Both the position numbers and the translations under genes were made by a program. Source: Odiellus spinosus (taxonomy: Eukaryota > Arthropoda > Arachnida > Opiliones > Phalangiidae). Taken from it: DNA of 64,000 nt. Under the pieces are notes generated by a model, which was not told the DNA's origin, did not search any database, and saw nothing but the letters and a program-made list of their open reading frames with translations. The first letter of the stretch is position 1, and each line of letters opens with the position of its first letter. Shown in pieces: positions 31,209 to 43,376 of the stretch. The stretch covers positions 1,866,501 through 1,930,500 of the forward strand of contig OY987240.1 of the NCBI GenBank assembly GCA_963920705.1, given 5' to 3'.

Positions 31209-31461
31209 GGTGACTATAAATTTAATATTGTTGAGAAGCCTTTTTAAAGTAATTTAAATGAGGTTAGTAGGTAAAAGTAATACTTATATTCAAATAAGAT
31301 TATGAGGTAAAAGTAACAATTTTATTCAAATAAAATTGTAACAATTTTGATTTCCCCCTGTGGCACAACAGCTTTAAAAAGTAACCTAGTTTTTGATTAT
31401 GACGAGAGTAAAAGTAAAGGAGAAAGAGTTGCTAAGCATACAAGAGAGATGTTTGAGACTC
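31209..31461. other. Right subterminal region, upstream of MACL copy b
   Basis: No gene is supported. It contains two tandem copies of about 50 bp with the core GAGGTAAAAGTAA...TATTCAAATAA (31260-31340), which may be regulatory for the leftward MACL gene. A 61-codon ORF here runs into the TIR and is rejected. Confidence 0.4.
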
Positions 31462-31631
31462 CCGCGTACCAAATAAACCCTCCGGCGCGAGCGGAAATTT
31501 TGAAAAAAAAAAAAATTTCAACAAGTTGGTGATGTCAAAAACAAGTTCTCCCAAACCTTGGGAGGGGCTCTAGCGGGCTGGGGATGGAAAGCGGGATGAA
31601 TTTTTGCTTAACGGGTGCGTACTTTACTACT
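31462..31631 (-). repeat. Polinton-1 right terminal inverted repeat
   Basis: Complement of 8465-8632, ending GGTGCGTACTTTACTACT. Satellite A resumes with the duplicated target CATCGA at 31632. Confidence 0.93.
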
Positions 31632-34600
31632 CATCGAAGATACAAAATCAGCCTTGTGCAAATTTTAAGCATCATCAAAAAGACCGAAAAAAACTTGATT
31701 TAAAGGGAAACTAAAGAGCCTAGCGCGCCTTGCCAAAATAATTAATTCATTTGGAACTATAACTGAGCTGGCGACTTATCGTTAAAGGCTATTGTTGAAT
31801 CGTGGATAAATGCTTAAGGAGAACCATCTAAGATACAAAATCAGCCTTGTGCAAATTCTAAGCACCATCAAAAAGACCGAAAAAATTGAGTTAAAGGGTT
31901 ACTAAATAGCCTAGCGCGCCTTGCCAAAATAATTAATTAATTCATTTGGAACTATAACTGAGCTGGCGACTTATCGTTAAAGGCTATTGTTGAATCGTGG
32001 ATAAATGCTTAAGGAGAACCATCTAAGATACAAAATCAGCCTTGTGTAAATTCTAAGCACCATCAAAAAGACCGAAAAAAATTGAGTTAAAGGGTAACTA
32101 AAGAGCCTAGCGCGCCTTGCCAAAATAATTAATTAAATCATTTGGAACTATAACTGAGCTGGCGACTTATCGTTAAAGGCTATTGTTGAATCGTGGATAA
32201 AAGCTTAAGGAGAACCATCTAAGATACAAAATCAGCCTTGTGCAAATTTTAAGCATCATCAAAAAGACCGAAAAAAACTTGATTTAAAGGGAAACTAAAG
32301 AGCCTAGCGCGCCTTGCCAAAATAATTAATTATTTCATTTGGAACTATAACTGAGCTGGCGACTTATCGTTAAAGGCTTTAGTTTAATCGTGGCTAAATT
32401 CTTAATGAGAACCATCTAAGATACAAAATCAGCCTTGTGCAAATTTTAAGCATCATCAAAAAGAGCGAAAATAATTGATTTAAAGGGAAACTAAAGAGCC
32501 TAGCGCGCCTTGCCAAAATAATTAATTAATTCATTTGGAACTATAACTGAGCTGGCGACTTATCGTTAAAGGCTTTAGTTGAATCGTGGCTAAGTTCTTA
32601 ATGAGAACCATCTAAGCTACAAAATCAGCCTTGTGCAAATTCTAAGCCCCATCAAAAAGGCGAAAAAATTGATTTAAAGGGTAACTAAAGAGCCTTGCGC
32701 GCCTTGGCAAAATAATTAATTTATTTATTTGGAACTATAACTGAGCTGGCGAATTATCGTTAAAGGCTATTGTTGAATCGTGGATAAATGCTTAAGGAGA
32801 ACCATTTAAGATACAAAAGCAGCCTTGTGCAAATTCTAAGCCCCATCAAAAAGGCGAAAAAATTGATTTAAAGGGTAACTAAAGAGCCTAGCGCCTTGGC
32901 AAAATAATTAATTTATTTATTTATTTGGAACTATAACTGAGCTGGCGACTTATCGTTAAAGGCTATTGTTGAATCGTGGATAAATGCTTAAGGAGAACCA
33001 TCTAAGATACAAAATCAGCCTTGTGCAAATTCTAAGCCCCATTAAAAAGGCGAAAAAATTGATTTAAAGGGTAACTAAAGAGCCTTGCGCGCCTTGGCAA
33101 AATAATTAATTTATTTATTTATTTGGAACTATAACTGAGCTGGCGAATTATCGTTAAAGGCTATTGTTGAATCGTGGATAAATGCTTAAGGAGAACCATC
33201 TAAGATACAAAATCAGCCTTGTGCAAATTCTAAGCCCCATCAAAAAGGCGAAAAAATTGATTTAAAGGGTAACTAAAGAGCCTTGCGCGCCTTGGCAAAA
33301 TAATTAATTTATTTATTTATTTGGAACTATAACTGAGCTGGCGAATTATCGTTAAAGGCTATTGTTGAATCGTGGATAAATGCTTAAGGAGAACCATCTA
33401 AGATACAAAATCAGCCTTGTGCAAATTCTAAGCCCCATCAAAAAGGCGAAAAAATTGATTTAAAGGGTAACTAAAGAGCCTAGCGCGCCTTGGCAAAATA
33501 ATTAATTTATTTATTTATTTGGAACTATAACTGAGCTGGCGACTTATCGTTAAAGGCTATTGTTGAATCGTGGATAAATGCTTAAGGAGAACCATCTAAG
33601 ATACAAAATCAGCCTTGTGCAAATTCTAAGCCCCATTAAAAAGGCGAAAAAATTGATTTAAAGGGTAACTAAAGAGCCTATTGCGCCTTGGCAAAATAAT
33701 TAATTTATTTATTTATTTGGAACTATAACTGAGCTGGCGACTTATCCTTAGAGGCTATTGTTGAATCGTGGATAAATGCTTAAGGAGAACCATCTAAGCT
33801 ACAAAATCAGCCTTGTGCAAATTTTAAGCATCATCAAAAAGAGCGAAAAAAATTGATTTAAAGGGTAACTAAAGAGCCAGCGCGCCTTGCCAAAATAATT
33901 AATTAATTCATTTGGAACTATAACTGAGCTGGCGACTTATCGTTAAAGGCTAGGTTTGAATCGTGGCTAAATTCTTAAAGATAACCATAAAAGCTACAAA
34001 ATCAGCCTTGTGCAAATTCTAAGCACCACCAAAAAGACCGAAAAAAATTGAGTTAAAGGGTAGCTAAAGAGCCTAGCGCGCCTTGCCAAAATAATTAATT
34101 AATTCATTTGGAACTATAACTGAGCTGGCGACTTATCGTTAAAGGCTATTGTTGAATCGTGGATAAATGCTTAAGGAGAACCATCTAAGATACAAAATCA
34201 GCCTTGTGCAAATTTTAAGCATCATCAAAAAGAGCGAAAAAAATTGATTTAAAGGGAAACTAAAGAGCCTAGCGCGCCTTGCCAAAATAATTAATTCATT
34301 TGGAACTATAACTGAGCTGGTGACTTATCGTTAAAGGCTATTGTTGAATCGTGGCTAAATTCTTAAAGAGAACCATCTAAGCTACAAAATCAACCTTGTG
34401 CAAATTTTAAGCATCATCAAAAAGAGCGAAGAAAATTGATTTAAAGGGAAACGAAAGAGCCTAGCGCGCATAGCCAAAATAATTAATTAATTCATTTGGA
34501 ACTATAACTGAGCTGGCGACTTATCGTTAAAGGCTATTGTTGAATCGTGGATAAATGCTTAAGGAGAACCATCTAAGATACAAAATCAGCCTTGTGTAAA

Positions 34601-37600
34601 TTCTAAGCACCATCAAAAAGACCGAAAAAAATTGAGTTAAAGGGTAACTAAAGAGCCTAGCGCGCCTTGCCAAAATAATTAATTAATTCATTTGGAACTA
34701 TAACTGAGCTGGCGACTTATCGTTAAAGGCTATTGTTGAATCGTGGATAAAAGCTTAAGGAGAACCATCTAAGATACAAAATCAGCCTTGTGCAAATTTT
34801 AAGCATCATCAAAAAGAGCGAAAAAAAATTGATTTAAAGGGAAACTAAAGAGCCTAGCGCGCCTTGCCAAAATAATTAATTAATTTTTAACTATAACTGA
34901 GCTGGCAACTTATCGTTAAAGTCTATTGTTGAATCGTTGCTAAATTCTTAAAGAAAACCATCTAAGCTACAAAATCAGCCTTGTGCAAATTCTAAGCACC
35001 ATCAAAAAGACCGAAAAAAATTGATTTAAAGGGAAACTAAAGAGCACAGCGCCTTGCCAAAATAATTAATTCATTTGGAACTATAACTGAGCTGGCGACT
35101 TATCGTTAAAGGCTAGGGTTTAATCGTGGCTAAATTCTTAAAGAGAACCATCTAAGCTACAAAATCAGCCTTGTGCAAATTCTAAGCACCATCAAAAAGA
35201 CCGAAAAAACTTGATTTAAAGGGTAACTAAAGAGCCTAGCGTGCCTTGCCAAAAAAATTAATTTATTCTATTGGATTAAAACTGAGCTGGCGACTTATCT
35301 TTAAAGGCTAGGGTTGAATCGTGGCTAAATTCTTAAAGAGAACCATCTAAGCTACAAAATCAGCCTTAAGCAAATTCTAAGCACCATCAAAAAGACCGAA
35401 AAAATTGAGTTAAAGGGTTACTAAATAGCCTAGCGCGCCTTGCCAAAATAATTAATTAATTCATTTGGAACTATAACTGAGCTGGCGACTTATCGTTAAA
35501 GGCTATTGTTGAATCGTGGATAAATGCTTAAGGAGAACCATCTAAGATACAAAATCAGCCTTGTGTAAATTCTAAGCACCATCAAAAAGACCGAAAAAAA
35601 TTGAGTTAAAGGGTAACTAAAGAGCCTAGCGCGCCTTGCCAAAATAATTAATTAAATCATTTGGAACTATAACTGAGCTGGCGACTTATCGTTAAAGGCT
35701 ATTGTTGAATCGTGGATAAAAGCTTAAGGAGAACCATCTAAGATACAAAATCAGCCTTGTGCAAATTTTAAGCATCATCAAAAAGACCGAAAAAAACTTG
35801 ATTTAAAGGGAAACTAAAGAGCCTAGCGCGCCTTGCCAAAATAATTAATTATTTCATTTGGAACTATAACTGAGCTGGCGACTTATCGTTAAAGGCTTTA
35901 GTTTAATCGTGGCTAAATTCTTAATGAGAACCATCTAAGATACAAAATCAGCCTTGTGCAAATTTTAAGCATCATCAAAAAGAGCGAAAATAATTGATTT
36001 AAAGGGAAACTAAAGAGCCTAGCGCGCCTTGCCAAAATAATTAATTAATTCATTTGGAACTATAACTGAGCTGGCGACTTATCGTTAAAGGCTTTAGTTG
36101 AATCGTGGCTAAGTTCTTAATGAGAACCATCTAAGCTACAAAATCAGCCTTGTGCAAATTCTAAGCCCCATCAAAAAGGCGAAAAAATTGATTTAAAGGG
36201 TAACTAAAGAGCCTTGCGCGCCTTGGCAAAATAATTAATTTATTTATTTGGAACTATAACTGAGCTGGCGAATTATCGTTAAAGGCTATTGTTGAATCGT
36301 GGATAAATGCTTAAGGAGAACCATTTAAGATACAAAAGCAGCCTTGTGCAAATTCTAAGCCCCATCAAAAAGGCGAAAAAATTGATTTAAAGGGTAACTA
36401 AAGAGCCTAGCGCCTTGGCAAAATAATTAATTTATTTATTTATTTGGAACTATAACTGAGCTGGCGACTTATCGTTAAAGGCTATTGTTGAATCGTGGAT
36501 AAATGCTTAAGGAGAACCATCTAAGATACAAAATCAGCCTTGTGCAAATTCTAAGCCCCATTAAAAAGGCGAAAAAATTGATTTAAAGGGTAACTAAAGA
36601 GCCTTGCGCGCCTTGGCAAAATAATTAATTTATTTATTTATTTGGAACTATAACTGAGCTGGCGAATTATCGTTAAAGGCTATTGTTGAATCGTGGATAA
36701 ATGCTTAAGGAGAACCATCTAAGATACAAAATCAGCCTTGTGCAAATTCTAAGCCCCATCAAAAAGGCGAAAAAATTGATTTAAAGGGTAACTAAAGAGC
36801 CTTGCGCGCCTTGGCAAAATAATTAATTTATTTATTTATTTGGAACTATAACTGAGCTGGCGAATTATCGTTAAAGGCTATTGTTGAATCGTGGATAAAT
36901 GCTTAAGGAGAACCATCTAAGATACAAAATCAGCCTTGTGCAAATTCTAAGCCCCATCAAAAAGGCGAAAAAATTGATTTAAAGGGTAACTAAAGAGCCT
37001 AGCGCGCCTTGGCAAAATAATTAATTTATTTATTTATTTGGAACTATAACTGAGCTGGCGACTTATCGTTAAAGGCTATTGTTGAATCGTGGATAAATGC
37101 TTAAGGAGAACCATCTAAGATACAAAATCAGCCTTGTGCAAATTCTAAGCCCCATTAAAAAGGCGAAAAAATTGATTTAAAGGGTAACTAAAGAGCCTAT
37201 TGCGCCTTGGCAAAATAATTAATTTATTTATTTATTTGGAACTATAACTGAGCTGGCGACTTATCGTTAGAGGCTATTGTTGAATCGTGGATAAATGCTT
37301 AAGGAGAACCATCTAAGCTACAAAATCAGCCTTGTGCAAATTTTAAGCATCATCAAAAAGAGCGAAAAAAATTGATTTAAAGGGTAACTAAAGAGCCAGC
37401 GCGCCTTGCCAAAATAATTAATTAATTCATTTGGAACTATAACTGAGCTGGCGACTTATCGTTAAAGGTTAGGTTTGAATCGTGGCTAAATTCTTAAAGA
37501 TAACCATAAAAGCTACAAAATCAGCCTTGTGCAAATTCTAAGCACCACCAAAAAGACCGAAAAAAATTGAGTTAAAGGGTAACTAAAGAGCCTAGCGCGC

Positions 37601-40600
37601 CTTGCCAAAATAATTAATTAATTCATTTGGAACTATAACTGAGCTGGCGACTTATCGTTAAAGGCTATTGTTGAATCGTGGATAAATGCTTAAGGAGAAC
37701 CATCTAAGATACAAAATCAGCCTTGTGCAAATTTTAAGCATCATCAAAAAGAGCGAAAAAAATTGATTTAAAGGGAAACTAAAGAGCCTAGCGCGCCTTG
37801 CCAAAATAATTAATTAATTCATTTGGAACTATAACTGAGCTGGCGACTTATCGTTAAAGGCTATTGTTGAATCGTGGCTAAATTCTTAATGAGAACCATC
37901 TAAGATACAAAATCAGCCTTGTGCAAATTTTAAGCATCAAAAAGAGCGAAACAAATTTATTTAAAGGGAAACTAAAGAGCCTAGCGCGCCTTGGCAAAAT
38001 AATTAATTTATTTATTTATTAGGAACTAAAACTGAGCTGGCGACTTATCGTTAAAGGCTATTGTTGAATCGTGGATAAATGCTTAAGGAGAACCATCTAA
38101 GATACAAAATCAGCCTTGTGCAAATTTTAAGCATCATCAAAAAGAGCGAAAAAAATTGATTTAAAGGGAAACTAAAGAGCCTAGCGCGCCTTGCCAAAAT
38201 AATTAATTCATTTGGAACTATAACTGAGCTGGTGACTTATCGTTAAAGGCTATTGTTGAATCGTGGCTAAATTCTTAAAGAGAACCATCTAAGCTACAAA
38301 ATCAACCTTGTGCAAATTTTAAGCATCATCAAAAAGAGCGAAGAAAATTGATTTAAAGGGAAACGAAAGAGCCTAGCGCGCATAGCCAAAATAATTAATT
38401 AATTCATTTGGAACTATAACTGAGCTGGCGACTTATCGTTAAAGGCTATTGTTGAATCGTGGATAAATGCTTAAGGAGAACCATCTAAGATACAAAATCA
38501 GCCTTGTGTAAATTCTAAGCACCATCAAAAAGACCGAAAAAAATTGAGTTAAAGGGTAACTAAAGAGCCTAGCGCGCCTTGCCAAAATAATTAATTAATT
38601 CATTTGGAACTATAACTGAGCTGGCGACTTATCGTTAAAGGCTATTGTTGAATCGTGGATAAAAGCTTAAGGAGAACCATCTAAGATACAAAATCAGCCT
38701 TGTGCAAATTTTAAGCATCATCAAAAAGAGCGAAAAAAATTGATTTAAAGGGAAACTAAAGAGCCTAGCGCGCCTTGCCAAAATAATTAATTAATTAATT
38801 TTTAACTATAACTGAGCTGGCAACTTATCGTTAAAGTCTATTGTTGAATCGTTGCTAAATTCTTAAAGAAAACCATCTAAGCTACAAAATCAGCCTTGTG
38901 CAAATTCTAAGCACCATCAAAAAGACCGAAAAAAATTGATTTAAAGGGAAACTAAAGAGCACAGCGCCTTGCCAAAATAATTAATTAATTCATTTGGAAC
39001 TATAACTGAGCTGGCGACTTATCGTTAAAGGCTAGGGTTTAATCGTGGCTAAATTCTTAAAGAGAACCATCTAAGCTACAAAATCAGCCTTGTGCAAATT
39101 CTAAGCACCATCAAAAAGACCGAAAAAACTTGATTTAAAGGGTAACTAAAGAGCCTAGCGCGCCTTGCCAAAATAATTAATTCATTTGGAACTATAACTG
39201 AGCTGGCGACTTATCGTTAAAGGCTATTGTTGAATCGTGGCTAAATTCTTAAAGAGAACCATCTATGCTACAAAATCAGCCTTGTGCAAATTCTAAGCAC
39301 CATCAAAAAGGCGAAAAAATTGATTTAAAGGGTAACTAAAGAGCCTAGCGCGTCTTGCCAAAATAATTAATTCATTTGGAACTATAACTGAGCTGGCGAC
39401 TTATCGTTAAAGGCTATTGTTGAATCGTGGATAAATGCTTAAGGAGAACCATCTAAGATACAAAATCAGCCTTGTGCAAATTTTAAGCATCATCAAAAAG
39501 AGCGAAAAAAATTGATTTAAAGGGAAACTAAAGAGCCTAGCGCGCCTTGCCAAAATAATTAATTCATTTGGAACTATAACTGAGCTGGCGACTTATCGTT
39601 AAAGGCTATTGTTGAATCGTGGCTAAATTCTTAAAGAGAACCATCTAAGCTACAAAATCAGCCTTGTGCAAATTCTAAGCACCATCAAAAAGACCGAAAA
39701 AAATTGATTTAAAGGAAAACTAAAGAGCCTAGCGCGCCTTGGCAAAATAATTAATTTATTTATTTATTTGGAACTATAACTTAGCTGGCGACTTATCGTT
39801 AAAGGCTATTGTTGAATCGTGGATAAATGCTTAAGGAGAACCATCTAAGATACAAAATCAGCCTTGTGCAAATTCTAAGCCCCAACAAAAAGGCGAAAAA
39901 ATTGATTTAAAGGGTAACTAAAGAGCCTAGCGTACCTTGCCAAAAAAAATAATTTATTCTGTTGGATTAAAACTGAGCTGGCGATTTATCTTTAAAGGCT
40001 AGAGTTGAATCGTGGCTAAATTCTTAAAGAGAACCATCTAAGCTACAAAATCAGCCTTAAGCAAATTCTAAGCACCATCAAAAAGACAGAAAAAATTGAG
40101 TTAAAGGGTTACTAAAGAGCCTAGCGCGCCTTGCCAAAATAATTAATTCATTTGGAACTATATCTGAGCTGGGGACTTATCGTTAAAGGCTTTAGTTGAA
40201 TCGTGGCTAAATTCTTAATGAGAACCATCTAAGCTAAAAAATCAACCTTGTGCAAATTCAAAGCCCCATCAAAAAGGCGAAAAAATTGATTTAAAGGGTA
40301 ACTAAAGAGCCTAGCGCGCCTTGGCAAAATAATTAATTTATTTATTTATTCGAAACTATAACTGAGCTGGCGACTTATCGTTAAAGGCTATTGTTGAATC
40401 GAGGATAAATGCTTAAGGAGAACCATCTAAGCTACAAAATCAGTATTGTGCAAATTTTAAGCATCATCAAAAAGAGCGAAAAAAATTGATTTAAAGGGAA
40501 ACTAAAGAGCCTAGCGCGCCTTGCCAAAATAATTAATTAATTCATTTGGAACTATAACTGAGCTGGCGACTTATCGTTAAAGGCTATTGTTGAATCGTGG

Positions 40601-40842
40601 CTAAATTCTTAAAGAGAACCATCTAAGCTACAAAATCAGCCTTGTGCAAATTCTAAGCACCATCAAAAAGACCAAAAAAAATTGAGTTAAAGGGTAACTA
40701 AAGAGCCTAGCGCGCCTTGCCAAAATAATTAATTAATTCATTTGGAACTATAACTGAGCTGGCGACTTTTCGTTAAAGGCTATTGTTGAATCGTGGATAA
40801 ATGCTTAAGGAGAACCATCTAAGATACAAAATCAGCCTTGTG
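31632..40842. repeat. Satellite A, block 2, with higher-order duplication
   Basis: About 47 monomers of roughly 195 bp. Rare variants recur with a fixed offset of 3519 bp (GGGTTACTAAATAGCC at 31896 and 35415; ATACAAAAGC at 32811 and 36330), about 18 monomers. Near the end of the second copy the offset becomes 3915 bp (GAGCACAGCGCC at 35041 and 38956), i.e. two monomers were gained. This is a recent segmental duplication by unequal exchange. The final bases CTTGTG (40837-40842) are the left target duplication of Polinton-2. Confidence 0.95.
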
Positions 40843-40855
40843 AGAGATAAGGCAA

Positions 40856-41290
40856 GCGATTCACCGATAAGGGGTCCGAAGGGGGGGCGCAGTGTGTTTC
40901 CCCCCTGACCCTCGTATCTCTCCTTCCCCTAATATTTCTGTTCATCGGTGAATCGCTTGCAGAGGGGGACGCAGTGTGCTTTCCCCTCCTGACCCTCGCA
41001 TCTCTCATTCCCCTAATATTTCTGTTCATCGGTGAATCGCTTGCAGAGGGGGACGCAGTGTGCTTTCCCCTCCTGACCCTCGTATCTCTCCTTCCCCTAA
41101 TATTTCTGTTCATCGGTGAATCGCTTGCAGGGTCCTAAGGGGGGACGCAGTGTGCTTTCCCCTCCTGACCATCGTATCTCTCCTTCCCTTAATATTTCTG
41201 TTCATCGGTGAATCGCTTGCAGAGGGGGACCCAGTGTGCTTTCCCCCTCCTGACCCTCGTATCTCTCCTTCCCTTCTGTACCTCACTGAA
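40856..41290. repeat. Subterminal tandem array in left TIR
   Basis: Four to five units of about 86 bp containing TTCATCGGTGAATCGCTTGC, GACGCAGTGTGCTTTCCCC and TCTCTCCTTCCCCTAATATT, at about 40940, 41026, 41112 and 41199. The terminal AAGCGATTCACCGATAAG is itself part of a unit, so the array begins at the element tip. Possible integrase or replication-protein binding iterons. Confidence 0.8.
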
Positions 41291-41731
41291 TCTCTTGTAC
41301 CTACACAACTGAGAAGGTCTTTTAGGGCGGATTTCTAGCGTGAAACGCATCTCGAAAAGATAGGTTTAGAAATAGGCTTAAACTAATAAAAACACAACGT
41401 AAAGAGAATGAGCACCTACGTCTCTCAAAAACATTTTTATTGACAAATATCTTACACGCTATTCATTTTAGTTCCATTATAACAATTTATATTCATTTTA
41501 GTTCGCAATTTATACGCATTATTTTTTACACAATCCAACTTTTACCGACCGTAGCCGATATCTGAAATCTTGTCTTCATCTAAACGAGAAATGATCAACA
41601 CGTATTTGAAATCGCAAGTTTCTTAACCAAATTAAATATCGAATATCAACTAACATACACAAAACAAATACAAAGTTAATAGAAAAAACATCTACCCATG
41701 CCGACTACAATTACACAGCCCCATTAGCTCA

Positions 41732-41769
<38 letters not shown>

Positions 41770-41986
41770 CGTTAACTTAAAATATTAGCTCACGTTTTTT
41801 CCAAGTATAATATCGATGCGACTCGTTCAGTTGGGGTACGGTCGAGTGTATGGCCCGTACCGAAAATCCTGGCCCTACATTACAACGATTTACAATAGAA
41901 TGAGGGAGTTCCGAGTTTTATTCAGCAGTGATTGATTTGTTTACCGCGAATTCGAAAAAAATTTCCATCCTTTGTCAGATAGCCAC

Positions 41987-42262
41987 GGCATCAGCCGCAC
42001 CTCGAATCTTTTGTAATCTCCCCTTCTTTTTCGGCATGGGGTCCAGCTACGTTTTAACGAAATAGCGGTTACTCGTAGGCTTCTCCGCCCAGGGTCCCGT
42101 CCTTTTCTTAAATTCTTTTTCTTTGGCATCAGCCGCACCTCGAATCTTTTGTAATCTCCCCTTCTTTTTCGGCATGGGGGTCCAGCTACGTTTTAACGAA
42201 ATAGCGGTTACTCGTAGGCTTCTCCGCCCAGGGTCCCGTCCTTTTCTTAAATCCTTTTTCTT
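41987..42262. repeat. 138-bp tandem duplication in left TIR
   Basis: GGCATCAGCCGCACCTCG starts at 41987 and again at 42125. The mirror copy is at about 50260-50535 in the right TIR. It disrupts a basic minus-strand reading frame that would otherwise follow the small TIR ORFs. Confidence 0.75.
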
Positions 42263-42289
42263 TATGGCTTGGAACTTTTCAAGGTTATT

Positions 42290-42499
42290 TCACCTTTTCC
42301 GTATAGCAGACCGACAGTACTGTTCCTCAACGCCGTTCTCTATGTCCTCTCTACCTTTTTCCCCTCGCAGGTGGTCTAAAATGTCGTATGTAAACAGGTT
42401 GGGTAATCGTATAGAAATAGCTACACCTCGGAGTTTAACCTTAAAATACACTGCACTTGTACAAAAACTAGTACGCTTCCTTCTGCTAAAAAAGTTCAA
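42290..42499 (-). CDS. Small TIR-encoded basic protein, left copy
   Basis: 69 codons with KLRGVAISIRLPNLFTYDIL, then a polar, charged second half (GEKGREDIENGVEEQY). The same ORF occurs in the right TIR at 50023-50232 with one residue different. The frame continues open after the stop into a Lys/Arg-rich region, so the gene may once have been longer. Unknown function; conservation between arms could simply reflect TIR identity. Confidence 0.35.
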   Translation of the reverse strand: MNFFSRRKRTSFCTSAVYFKVKLRGVAISIRLPNLFTYDILDHLRGEKGREDIENGVEEQYCRSAIRKR

Positions 42500-42516
42500 T
42501 TATACGTGAAAGGCGA

Positions 42517-42708
42517 TTATACGCGGCTATGGTTTGACGATTGAACGGTGTTTGGTTTCAAGTCGATCTTTATGTCATAGTGCTGAACCCAAAAATTCAT
42601 AAATTCAAGAACACCGATAACTATCAAAAGGGTTAAAAGGAGGATAAGATTTTGTGGTTTTTTATCCAAAATTCTCGAGAGAGCTGTAGATTCGGACGGT
42701 ATGTCCAT
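42517..42708 (-). CDS. Small TIR-encoded membrane protein, left copy
   Basis: 63 residues. It begins MDIPSESTALSRIL, followed by one strong hydrophobic segment (NLILLLTLLIVIGVLEFMNF, about residues 20-39) and a polar tail, so a single-pass membrane protein. It is identical to 49814-50005 in the other arm. The start lies just inside the GC-rich CGCGCG segment, which could be its promoter region. Family unknown. Confidence 0.45.
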   Translation of the reverse strand: MDIPSESTALSRILDKKPQNLILLLTLLIVIGVLEFMNFWVQHYDIKIDLKPNTVQSSNHSRV

Positions 42709-43099
42709 CTTGGTGGTTTAGAGTCAAGTGTCGCTTCTTTTGCAAGTCAATCGCGAGGTCACTACGCGAACCGCGCGCGCGAAGGGGGGTGGACTGCCAC
42801 CGCGAATCGCGAACCGCGGCGCGTCAATTATAATCGCGAGACGTTTAACCACGTAAAACACCTTCAGGTCTGCCTGATATATTTATACGTGGCGCGAAAT
42901 ATTAGAAAACCCCGTATTTAGAAATAATCACAAGATCCAAAACCACATATAAAAACTTACATCAACATTTTTTGTTAAATGAGACATGTTTTTAACCGTA
43001 ACGTCTACCGTCATCTATAATCGAATACAAAATGGCTCTTTCGTGTTAAATTTGCGTAATCTGAACGACTAGTTCCAGTTCAATGTTTCAGATAAGATC

Positions 43100-43227
43100 A
43101 AGGTTATTTCAATGTAGCACTGAAAACCCCATTGTACTATATTTGGTCGGTGTTTGTATTTGGGAAACGTGGGTTTTACGTTTATGCGGGTAATATTTCC
43201 CCAAACAAATGCACTTTTGAAATAATT
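43100..43227. repeat. Diverged inner inverted motif, left copy
   Basis: Complement-like to 49363-49500: for example ATTATTTCAAAAGTGCA on one side reads AATTATTTCAAAAGTGCAC on the other, and CGTAAAACC is shared. It is separated from the near-identical TIR by about 260 bp of unrelated sequence, so it is a distinct, older or selectively kept inverted pair just outside the gene block. Confidence 0.65.
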
Positions 43228-43313
43228 TCGCTGACATGAAAGTTTAAAAACAATAAACACTATTTCGTGTTCAATAATATATTAGTGAGAGCATGGTGAT
43301 GGGTGAGCGAGTG

Positions 43314-43321
43314 TATAAATA
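43314..43321 (+). promoter_or_regulatory. TATA box ahead of the Polinton-2 gene block
   Basis: TATAAATA lies 56 bp upstream of the ATPase ATG (43377), the same spacing as the TATA boxes in Polinton-1. It is probably the promoter of the first gene or of the whole + strand block. Confidence 0.55.
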
Positions 43322-43376
43322 CGCCACACTTTTAGCGTCGGATCCATTTTAGGACGAGCATTCAACCAAGATTGTC

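Larger units (their letters stand above)
8465..31631. mobile_element. Polinton-1: large Polinton/Maverick (adintovirus-like) element
   Basis: A 23.2-kb element bounded by inverted repeats of about 168-170 bp that start AG and end CT, flanked by a 6-bp target duplication in satellite A. It encodes the Polinton hallmark set: protein-primed DNA polymerase B, retroviral-type integrase, packaging ATPase, adenain-like protease, double-jelly-roll major capsid protein, and candidate penton-like and pVI/pX-like proteins. It also carries accessory genes: BIR, a GADD34-like ORF, dUTPase, a PC4-like protein, membrane proteins and a Pol III-like RNA. Rightward and leftward gene blocks converge near 18160. 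Frameshifts or stops break the polymerase, MCP, protease, penton-like and pVI-like genes, so this copy is probably a decaying provirus-like insertion. Confidence 0.95.
40843..42835 (+). repeat. Polinton-2 left TIR (about 2.0 kb)
   Basis: Inverted copy of 49600-51680. From the tip inward it has a tandem array (40856-41290), AT-rich DNA with a long A run (41739-41766), a 138-bp tandem duplication (41987-42262), two small minus-strand ORFs and a GC-rich CGCGCG segment (42765-42835). Base differences between the arms are few; the main ones are short indels and repeat-number changes. Confidence 0.9.

Noticed and set aside
31347-31532. 61-codon ORF
   Set aside because: Runs from a gene-free region into the TIR and ends in poly-Lys from an A run; no support.
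40832-41338. ORFs across the Polinton-2 subterminal arrays (also 51183-51761)
   Set aside because: Repetitive translations of the 86-bp tandem unit on both strands.
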